The position numbers and the translations under genes are program-made. Shown piece after piece: positions 43,559 through 50,166 of a stretch of 64,000 nucleotides of DNA. This DNA is from Roseobacter sp. MED193 (GTDB lineage: Bacteria; Pseudomonadota; Alphaproteobacteria; Rhodobacterales; Rhodobacteraceae), in contig NZ_CH902583.1 of assembly GCF_000152965.1 (NCBI RefSeq), positions 3,353,694-3,417,693 on the forward strand, in the 5' to 3' direction. Below the pieces are notes generated by a model. It made no database searches and had not been told where the DNA came from. It saw nothing but the letters and a program-made list of their open reading frames with translations. Numbering within the stretch: position 1 is the stretch's first letter; every line of letters begins with the position of its first letter.

Positions 43559-44247
43559 GCCTGAAACTGGGGGTGCCGTCCAAGGGGCGGCTGATGGAAA
43601 AGACCTTTGACTGGTTTGCCAAGCGCGGGCTGACCCTGGCGCGGACTGGATCGGAACGGGAATATGCCGGTGCGATCGAGGGGGTTGAGGGGATGGAGCT
43701 GGTGCTGCTTTCGGCGGGTGAAATCCCGCGAGAGTTGGCGGCCGGGCGCATTCACCTGGGTGTGACTGGCACGGATTTGGTGCAAGAAAAACTGCCGCTC
43801 TGGGAACAGCAGTTGCAAGAGTTGGAGCCGCTTGGGTTTGGCCATGCGGATTTGATCCTGGCGGTGCCGCAGTGCTGGATTGATGTGGACACATTGGATG
43901 ACCTGGATGCGGTTGCAGCCTCTTTCCGTGAGACCCATGGTCACAGGCTGCGGATTGCCACCAAATATCACCGTCTGGTGCGTGAGTTCCTGACTGAGGC
44001 CGGGGTGGCGGATTATCAGCTGGTGGATAGCCAAGGGGCAACCGAGGGCACGGTTAAGAATGAAACTGCTGAGATGGTGGCCGATATTACCTCCACAGGT
44101 GAGACCCTGCGCGCCAATCACCTAAAGTTGCTGTCGGACGGTTTGGTGCTTCAGAGCCAGGCCACCCTATGGCGTAGCCGCGTGGCGGGATATTCAGAAG
44201 CGGAACGTACCGCGCTGAAGGCGCTAACAGGTCTGATCCATGGCTGA
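43555..44247 (+). CDS. hisG: ATP phosphoribosyltransferase, short form HisG
   Basis: This 230-residue catalytic subunit of the short type has no C-terminal regulatory domain, consistent with the adjacent hisZ. The enzyme makes phosphoribosyl-ATP from ATP and PRPP. Motifs include GVPSKGRLMEKTFDWFAKRG, VTGTDLVQEKLP and the PRPP-binding DSQGATEGTVKNETAEMV. The gene order hisS-hisZ-hisG links tRNA-His charging with histidine synthesis. A strong terminator follows. Confidence 0.95.
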   Translation: MSLKLGVPSKGRLMEKTFDWFAKRGLTLARTGSEREYAGAIEGVEGMELVLLSAGEIPRELAAGRIHLGVTGTDLVQEKLPLWEQQLQELEPLGFGHADLILAVPQCWIDVDTLDDLDAVAASFRETHGHRLRIATKYHRLVREFLTEAGVADYQLVDSQGATEGTVKNETAEMVADITSTGETLRANHLKLLSDGLVLQSQATLWRSRVAGYSEAERTALKALTGLIHG

Positions 44248-44322
44248 TCTGGGGTGATGGAAGGGGGGGAGCTCCCGCCCGTCGCCCATGCAATGAATTG
44301 CACGAGGCTCCCGTTGGGCCTG

Positions 44323-44353
44323 GCGCCGCACTATCGTGCGGCGCTTTGTCTTT
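44323..44353 (+). terminator. Rho-independent terminator after hisG
   Basis: GCGCCGCAC (44323-44331), loop TATC, GTGCGGCGC (44336-44344), then TTTGTCTTT: a perfect 9-bp stem with a T-rich tail. Confidence 0.88.
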
Positions 44354-44407
44354 CTGGATAGTGCCTTAGGGCACAATTGCCCCGTAGGGCCAAATCCACT
44401 GTTGGGA

Positions 44408-44839
44408 TCAGATGACACCGATTTCGGCCAATGCCTGGGACAGTTCCAAGGGGAGCGGCTCTTCGGTCCTGTGGTTTTTGGGCAGGTCGGCGGGACTGTC
44501 TTCAGGTTTGAGGTAGCGCCAGCCCTGGAAAGGGCGTTTGGTGGCGGTATGGGTACGGTGCAGTTTTGGATCGAGTATGATGGCGCAGCGGCGAATGCCG
44601 TCTTCGCCAATGACCTCGTCCATGCGCAGAATTCTTTGTCGGCACTGAATTTGCCCCTTGATGACCCAATAGATTGATCCACCAGCGAGAATCTCAGGCT
44701 CGCGCTTGGGCCACATGCGGGTGACATGGCGCGGCAGGCCCTCGGGCAGGCGCGCGCTGGTCATGTCCTGCCAGTCCTGCAGGCCCTCGACACTTTCAGT
44801 GCCAACAGAGAGCTTTACCAGATTGACGTAGTTATCCAC
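44408..44839 (-). CDS. DUF1489 family protein
   Basis: This 143-residue protein matches DUF1489, a family conserved in Rhodobacterales and other alphaproteobacteria, with RHVTRMWPKREPEILAGGSIYWVIKG, the core RDAILDP-like CAIILDPKLHRTHT, and PFQGWRYLKPEDSPADLP. The function is unknown. It starts with GTG, and GGGG lies upstream. It converges with hisG and diverges from nrdJ, and its start codon overlaps a perfect DnaA-box sequence. Confidence 0.82.
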   Translation of the reverse strand: MDNYVNLVKLSVGTESVEGLQDWQDMTSARLPEGLPRHVTRMWPKREPEILAGGSIYWVIKGQIQCRQRILRMDEVIGEDGIRRCAIILDPKLHRTHTATKRPFQGWRYLKPEDSPADLPKNHRTEEPLPLELSQALAEIGVI

Positions 44840-44840
44840 A
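44832..44840 (+). promoter_or_regulatory. Perfect DnaA-box sequence
   Basis: TTATCCACA is the consensus DnaA 9-mer, 190 bp upstream of nrdJ and over the DUF1489 start. A partial second match (TTTCCCCACA at 44842-44851) is adjacent. Control of RNR genes by DnaA is established in E. coli nrdAB; here it is inference. Confidence 0.4.
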
Positions 44841-44867
44841 GTTTCCCCACAGAGTCGTCCAGAGTTG

Positions 44868-44914
44868 GACCTTCATATAGTGTTTCGAGATTAGGTGCGA
44901 GCAAGATATTGTGG
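44868..44914. promoter_or_regulatory. Two NrdR-box-like sites upstream of nrdJ
   Basis: Two 16-bp sites (44868-44883 with ATATAGTGT and 44899-44914 with GCAAGATATTGTGG) each match the NrdR consensus ACACTATATATAGTGT at 11 positions, counting A/T exchanges at variable positions. Their starts are 31 bp apart, about three helical turns, as in known paired NrdR sites. They lie 116-160 bp before nrdJ. Confidence 0.6.
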
Positions 44915-45029
44915 TACACTCAGTAATTATTTCTCAATGATCTGTGATTTCACCGTTGAGGATTTCCATCAGCCTGTAGTATCGAAGCCGCCACTCAGCT
45001 CCGATCATCGACAAATAGGGAATCACTAT

Positions 45030-47327
45030 ATGAGCCGCTTTGCTGCCCCCATCGCCGCACAAATCTGGGATATGAAATATCGTTTCAAGGAAGCGGATGG
45101 TACCCCTATCGATGTGACCGTGGAGGACAGCTGGCGCCGGATTGCCCGAGATCTGGCCCGTGCCGAAGACAACCCCGGTGTCTGGGAAGAGAAATTCTAC
45201 GAGGCGTTGGAAGATTTCAAATACCTGCCGGCTGGGCGTATCACTGCAGGAGCGGGTACCGCGCGTCAGGTAACCCTGTTCAATTGTTTTGTGATGGGCA
45301 CGGTGCCTGACAGCATGTCAGGAATCTTTGACATGTTGAAAGAGGCTGCGCTGACCATGCAGCAGGGCGGTGGCATCGGCTATGACTTTTCGACCATTCG
45401 CCCACGTGGCGCCGATGTTAAGGGCGTGGCGGCAGATGCTTCCGGCCCCTTGTCGTTCATGGATGTTTGGGATGCCATGTGCCGCACCATCATGTCGGCT
45501 GGTTCACGTCGCGGTGCAATGATGGCGACCATGCGCTGTGATCACCCGGATGTTGAGGCTTTTATCACGGCCAAGTCAGATTCGGCGCGGTTGCGCATGT
45601 TCAATATGTCGGTGCTCATCAGCGATGCCTTTATGGAAGCGGTCAAGGCCGATGGGTCCTGGGAGTTGCAGTTCGACGGCAAGATCTATCACACTGTGCA
45701 GGCGCGTGATCTGTGGAACAAGATCATGCAGGCGACCTATGACTATGCTGAGCCCGGTGTGATTTTCATTGACCGGATCAACAAGGCCAACAACCTCAAC
45801 TATATCGAGAACATCTGCGCCACCAACCCCTGTGGCGAGCAGCCGCTGCCGCCCTATGGCGCCTGCCTTTTGGGCTCAATCAATATGGCCCGGCTGGTTT
45901 CCAACCCCTTTGAGTCCAATGCCGAGCTGAATCAATCTGCCATGCAGGAACTGGTCGCTACTGCTGTTCGAATGATGGACAATGTGGTGGATGTGTCGAA
46001 ATTCCCGCTGGAGGCACAGGCGGCTGAGGCCCAGGCCAAGCGCCGCATCGGGCTGGGTGTGACCGGGTTGGCGGATGCTTTGCTAATGTTGGGTCTGGAA
46101 TATGGATCGGACGCAGCGGCGCGTCAGACCGACCGTTGGTTGCACGCGATCGCCCGCGCCGCCTATCTGGCCTCGGTGGATCTTGCCAAGGAAAAAGGCG
46201 CCTTCCCGCTGTTTGATGCCGAAGCCTATCTGGCCTCAGGCAATATGATGAACATGGATGAGGATGTCCGCGAGGCTATCCGCGAGCATGGCATCCGCAA
46301 CGCGCTGCTGACCTCGATTGCCCCCACCGGCACCATCAGCCTCTATGCGGGTAACGTGTCCTCGGGGATTGAGCCGGTCTTTGCCTATGCCTATACCCGC
46401 AAGGTGCTGCAAAAAGACGGTTCGCGCACGGAGGAAGAGGTCGTTGACTATGCGGTGCAGATGTACCGAGAGAAGTTCGGGACGGATGCCGCTCTGCCGG
46501 GCTATTTTGTCAACGCTCAGACCCTGCCGCCAGCGGCCCATGTGAAAATGCAGGCGGCGGCGCAGAAATGGATCGACAGCTCGATTTCCAAAACCATCAA
46601 CTGCCCGGAAGATATTTCCTTTGATGAGTTCAAGGATGTCTACATGCAGGCCTGGGATCAGGGCTGCAAAGGCTGTACCACCTATCGCCCCAATGATGTG
46701 ACCGGATCTGTTCTGTCGGTGAGCGAGAGCGCGGATACCGCGCCGGGTGAAACCGCGGATGCACCGCATGAGAGCGACATGGGAGAAAACGGGGCCGAAG
46801 TTGTTTACATGTCTGAGCCGCTGGACCGGCCTCAAAGCCTGGAAGGACATACTTACAAGCTGAAATGGCCAGATTCTGAACATGCGATCTATCTGACCAT
46901 CAACGATATTATCATCAGCGATCACCGCCGCCCATTTGAAGTCTTCATCAACTCCAAGAACATGGAACATTATGCATGGACGTTGGCGCTGACCCGGATG
47001 ATCTCCGCCGTGTTCCGGCGCGGGGGCGATGTCTCCTTTGTGGTGGAAGAGTTGAAAGCGGTGTTTGACCCGCGTGGTGGCGCCTGGGTGCAGGGCAAGT
47101 ATATTCCCTCAATCCTGGCAGCGATTGGTGGCGTGATCGAAACCCATATGGTTAAGACTGGTTTCCTCGAAGGTGAGGGCATGGGGCTGAAATCGGATCC
47201 GCAGGCCGAGGTGGTGAACTTGAACGCTCCCCGCGGAAAACCTTGCCCGAGCTGCGGTCAGTATGATCTGCAAATGGTGGAAGGCTGCATGACCTGTCGT
47301 AGCTGCGGCCATTCAAAGTGTGGGTAA
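45030..47327 (+). CDS. nrdJ: Vitamin B12-dependent ribonucleotide reductase, class II
   Basis: This 765-residue enzyme reduces ribonucleotides with adenosylcobalamin and needs no oxygen. It has the catalytic elements CFVMGTVPDSMSGIFD, QGGGIGYDFSTIRP, NPCGEQPLPPYGACLLGSINMARLV (Asn-Cys-Glu triad) and PTGTISLYAGNVSSGIEPVF. The C-terminal CPSCGQYDLQMVEGC and CRSCGHSKCG are zinc-like cysteine pairs typical of this family, which act in disulfide transfer. The ATG at 45030 is chosen (MSRFAAPIAAQ) because AGGG lies 9 bases upstream; the frame is open to 44895. Confidence 0.95.
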   Translation: MSRFAAPIAAQIWDMKYRFKEADGTPIDVTVEDSWRRIARDLARAEDNPGVWEEKFYEALEDFKYLPAGRITAGAGTARQVTLFNCFVMGTVPDSMSGIFDMLKEAALTMQQGGGIGYDFSTIRPRGADVKGVAADASGPLSFMDVWDAMCRTIMSAGSRRGAMMATMRCDHPDVEAFITAKSDSARLRMFNMSVLISDAFMEAVKADGSWELQFDGKIYHTVQARDLWNKIMQATYDYAEPGVIFIDRINKANNLNYIENICATNPCGEQPLPPYGACLLGSINMARLVSNPFESNAELNQSAMQELVATAVRMMDNVVDVSKFPLEAQAAEAQAKRRIGLGVTGLADALLMLGLEYGSDAAARQTDRWLHAIARAAYLASVDLAKEKGAFPLFDAEAYLASGNMMNMDEDVREAIREHGIRNALLTSIAPTGTISLYAGNVSSGIEPVFAYAYTRKVLQKDGSRTEEEVVDYAVQMYREKFGTDAALPGYFVNAQTLPPAAHVKMQAAAQKWIDSSISKTINCPEDISFDEFKDVYMQAWDQGCKGCTTYRPNDVTGSVLSVSESADTAPGETADAPHESDMGENGAEVVYMSEPLDRPQSLEGHTYKLKWPDSEHAIYLTINDIIISDHRRPFEVFINSKNMEHYAWTLALTRMISAVFRRGGDVSFVVEELKAVFDPRGGAWVQGKYIPSILAAIGGVIETHMVKTGFLEGEGMGLKSDPQAEVVNLNAPRGKPCPSCGQYDLQMVEGCMTCRSCGHSKCG

Positions 47328-47371
47328 TCTGGCCCTGCTGCTTGTTTATGTGTGAAAGCTCACATCAGTTT

Positions 47372-47404
47372 GCAATTTGACCCGCTTAAACTGCAATTTT
47401 GACC
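47372..47404 (+). repeat. Short direct repeat, possible trace of an IS21-like end
   Basis: GCAATTTGACC (47372-47382) and GCAATTTTGACC (47393-47404) are near-identical and 10 bp apart. Repeated TTGACC-type motifs occur at IS21-family ends, but no istA/istB is present, so this is a weak suggestion. Confidence 0.25.
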
Positions 47405-47415
47405 ACTAAAAGTTT

Positions 47416-47450
47416 GCCACCGCCCTTAAAGGGGCGGTGGCTCTCTATTT
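47416..47450 (+). terminator. Terminator after nrdJ
   Basis: GCCACCGCCC (47416-47425) and GGGCGGTGGC (47432-47441) form a perfect 10-bp stem with a 6-base loop, followed by TCTCTATTTTC. It lies 89 bp after the nrdJ stop. Confidence 0.75.
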
Positions 47451-47529
47451 TCTGGGATGTGTCGTGATGAGTTTGAGCCTCCCCCAAAGAAGTGGTCCGA
47501 TCCTATGATTAGGAAACGGAGGACCATAG

Positions 47530-47852
47530 ATGGCGACGAAGAGACCCAAGCCCGAAGAGATTGTCTTGAAGTTACGGCAAGTCGAAGTGCTGATGGGGCA
47601 AGGCATGCCTCGGATAGACGCGATCAGACAGATCGGTGTGACTGAACAAACCTATTACCGCTGGAGTGCGGGCGAATTTAGAAAAGCGTCCAGTGGACGG
47701 TTTTCCCGCCAAACATGTCTGGCGGAATGGGTACGGAACAACTCAAGGAACTGAAGCGGCTCCAGAAAGAGAACGAGCGCCTTCGCCGGGCCGTCTCGGA
47801 TCTGACACTGGACAAATTGATCCTGTCGGAAGCCGCTCGGGGAAACTTCTGA
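47530..47852 (+). pseudogene. Transposase orfA remnant (IS3 family)
   Basis: The N-terminal MATKRPKPEEIVLKLRQVEV and IGVTEQTYYRW are the IS407-type helix-turn-helix protein. The frame then reads into non-transposase residues and stops at 47754. The C-terminal leucine-zipper part (LKELKRLQKENERLRRAVSD) is still recognisable in another frame up to the TGA at 47850. The gene is broken. Confidence 0.75.
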
Positions 47853-48321
47853 GCCCTTCGCGTCGTCGCGCCTGCATCGAATTGGTTCGCCGCAAGGTGA
47901 AGGTTTCGGAGCGTCGCGTTTGTCGTGTTCTGGGTCAACACCGATCCACACAGCGGCGAGTGCCACAGGGACGTGCTGACGAGGAGCGCTTGGTCGCGGA
48001 CATGATCGAGCTGACCCACCAGTACGGCCGATATGGCTATCGAGGGGTTGCTGCCCTGCTGAGAGATGCAGGCTTGGGAGAACGGATACTGCGAAAGCTT
48101 CAACGGGCGAATGCGGCCCTCTCGGTGATGCCAGCATCACCTGCCGGTTAATAGATGAATTGCTGAACGGTGAAATCTTCTATTCGTTACGCGAGGCTCA
48201 GATAATCATTGAAAGCTGGAGAAAACACTACCACACCAAACGACCCCACAGTGCTCTGGACTACCGCCCACCTGCGCCAGAGGCCATCGTCCCGATGGAC
48301 CAAAGGCCAACCATGCACTAA
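47853..48321 (+). pseudogene. Transposase orfB remnant (IS3 family, DDE core deleted)
   Basis: The start region (SRRRACIELVRRKVKVSERRVC and HQYGRYGYRGVAALLRDAG) is the HTH_21 end of an IS3 orfB, in the frame ending at 48151. The C-terminal part (NGEIFYSLREAQIIIESWRK and HTKRPHSALDYRPPAPEA) is in a second frame ending at TAA 48319-48321. The DDE catalytic core between them is missing. Confidence 0.75.
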
Positions 48322-48590
48322 CTTTCAAACTGGACAACTCAAGTGGGGCTGCTCACTTTAATGGGAGAGTTGTTTGACCGCTTCGATAGACGATGGTGTC
48401 AGCATGGTTGCTAAAAGCTTGTGCATATGTGTTTGCAGGACGCTTACAGGGCTCAGCCTGGACTATCCCTGTGCTTGGTTGTGAACCAAGGCTGCGCAAG
48501 ATGTCGATTTTGAAGCGCATTTTGTCTGAAACCGAAGAAGTAAGGACCATCAAAAAATCACTTTATTAAGGCAGAAGAACAGGAGCTCAC

Positions 48591-49841
48591 ATGCGCTATT
48601 CTGCTTTGAGATTGATCAAGGAAAGCCTGATCGGGCACAAAGGGTGGGGAGCGCAATGGCGCGATCCCGATCCAAAGGACGCCTATGACTACGTGATCAT
48701 TGGCGGCGGCGGACATGGGCTGGCCACAGCCTATTACTTGGCGAAAGAGTTTCAGGGCGCGCGGATTGCGGTTCTGGAAAAGGGCTGGATTGGGGGCGGA
48801 AATGTGGGGCGGAATACCACGATTATCCGCTCTAACTATCTGCTGGATGGCAACGAACCGTTCTATGAGTTTTCCCTGAAGCTGTGGGAGAACCTTGAAC
48901 AGGACCTGAACTATAACGCCATGGTCAGTCAGCGCGGCATTCTGAACCTTGTGCATTCGGATGCCCAGCGGGATGCGGCGCGGCGGCGCGGCAACGCGAT
49001 GCTCCTGAACGGATCGGATGCTATGCTTTTGGATAAGGAAGGCGTGCGCAGGCTCTATCCGTTTTTGAACTTCGACAATGCTCGGTTCCCGATCAAAGGC
49101 GGGCTACTGCATCCGCGTGGTGGCACCGTACGCCACGATGCGGTCGCCTGGGGCTATGCGCGTGGCGCCGATCAGCGCGGCGTGGACATCATTCAGAATT
49201 GCGAAGTTACTGGTTTCAAGATCAAAGAGGGGCGCCTGCTGGGGGTCGAGACCTCGCGTGGATATATCGGTGCGAAGAAAGTGGGGGTTTCCGTTGCAGG
49301 GAGCTCTGGTCGCGTGATGGCGATGGCAGGGATGCGCCTGCCCATCGAAAGTCATGTGCTGCAGGCCTTTGTTTCAGAGGGTTTGAAACCCTTCATACCG
49401 GGCGTGATTACCTATGGAGCGGGCCACTTCTATTGCAGCCAATCTGACAAGGGCGGGTTGGTTTTTGGCGGCGATATCGATGGCTACAACTCTTACGCTC
49501 AGCGAGGCAACCTGCCTGTGGTTGAGGACGTGGTCGAAAGCGGCATGTCGCTGATCCCAGGGCTTGGGCGGGCGCGGCTGTTGCGCAGCTGGGGCGGAAT
49601 TATGGATATGTCGATGGACGGTTCCCCCTTTATCGACAAGACCCTTATCGAGGGGCTCTATTTCAACGGTGGCTGGTGCTATGGCGGCTTTAAGGCCACC
49701 CCTGCCGCAGGCTTCTGCTTCGCCCATCTCCTGAAAACCGGCCGTCCACATGAAACCGCAAAAGCCTATCGACTGGACCGTTTCATGACTGGGCACATAA
49801 TCGATGAAAAGGGCCAGGGTGCCCAGCCGAACCTGCACTGA
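48591..49841 (+). CDS. soxB: Sarcosine oxidase beta-subunit-like flavoprotein (SoxB)
   Basis: This 416-residue subunit of the heterotetrameric sarcosine-oxidase family has the FAD motif VIIGGGGHGLATAYYLAKE at residues 36-54 and GGGNVGRNTTIIRSNYLL. The RHDAVAWGYARGAD stretch (His182) is where the family attaches FMN covalently. It oxidatively removes N-methyl groups from sarcosine-type amino acids. GGAGC precedes the ATG. The same complex type includes N-methylglutamate dehydrogenase (Mgd), but its partners mgsABC and gmaS are absent here. Operon order is BDAG. Confidence 0.88.
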   Translation: MRYSALRLIKESLIGHKGWGAQWRDPDPKDAYDYVIIGGGGHGLATAYYLAKEFQGARIAVLEKGWIGGGNVGRNTTIIRSNYLLDGNEPFYEFSLKLWENLEQDLNYNAMVSQRGILNLVHSDAQRDAARRRGNAMLLNGSDAMLLDKEGVRRLYPFLNFDNARFPIKGGLLHPRGGTVRHDAVAWGYARGADQRGVDIIQNCEVTGFKIKEGRLLGVETSRGYIGAKKVGVSVAGSSGRVMAMAGMRLPIESHVLQAFVSEGLKPFIPGVITYGAGHFYCSQSDKGGLVFGGDIDGYNSYAQRGNLPVVEDVVESGMSLIPGLGRARLLRSWGGIMDMSMDGSPFIDKTLIEGLYFNGGWCYGGFKATPAAGFCFAHLLKTGRPHETAKAYRLDRFMTGHIIDEKGQGAQPNLH

Positions 49842-49869
49842 CTCAGCTGCGATTTGAGGAATTGAACCG

Positions 49870-50166
49870 ATGATCATCAACCATCCGCTTCTTGGGCCAC
49901 GCGACGCGCAGGAGTTTACCTATCTGGGCGATGCGGGTCTGATCAACCGCCCCTATTGGCTGTCGGACAACGCCATGCGCGGGTTTCACGACTATCTGCA
50001 TCTGCGCGACAATCCGGCGGGTTTGCACCGCGAGTTGTGGTTTCACGAGCAAGGCGACCGTTCGTGGCTGGTCGTGACCCGTGACACCACCACACATGAG
50101 ATCACTAAGGTGGAACTGGCCCGTGATGTGGCACGTGCAAAACGGACAGCCGAGGCAACGCAATGA
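49870..50166 (+). CDS. soxD: Sarcosine oxidase delta-subunit-like protein (SoxD)
   Basis: This 98-residue subunit starts MIINHPLLGPRDAQEFTYLGDA, typical of SoxD. The family usually carries a Cys4 zinc site; here HPLLGPRDAQEF begins without the usual Cys (commonly CPYCGPR in the family), and no cysteines are seen in the whole protein. The zinc site therefore appears lost. Its stop overlaps the soxA start by 4 bp (ATGA). Confidence 0.85.
   Translation: MIINHPLLGPRDAQEFTYLGDAGLINRPYWLSDNAMRGFHDYLHLRDNPAGLHRELWFHEQGDRSWLVVTRDTTTHEITKVELARDVARAKRTAEATQ

Larger units (their letters stand above)
47474..48355 (+). mobile_element. Decayed IS3-family element, IS407-like
   Basis: The element runs between terminal repeats of the form TGAGC-CC-rich-GTCC (left at 47474, right ending at 48355, inverted). 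It encodes orfA (HTH, N-terminal part at 47530-47655, C-terminal part at 47727-47852 in another frame) and orfB pieces. About 50 bp of foreign or rearranged sequence breaks orfA after EQTYYRW, and an internal deletion removes the catalytic core of orfB between LLRDAG (about 48070) and INELLNGEIFYSLREAQ-like sequence (about 48150). At 882 bp it is shorter than the usual 1.2-1.3 kb. It cannot move by itself. Confidence 0.75.

Noticed and set aside
44840-45029. Possible cobalamin riboswitch before nrdJ
   Set aside because: I see no B12-box-like core, and the leader is explained better by NrdR-type sites.
48356-48590. Gene between the IS remnant and soxB
   Set aside because: The only open frame runs antisense, with no good start; the stretch is more likely the sox promoter region.
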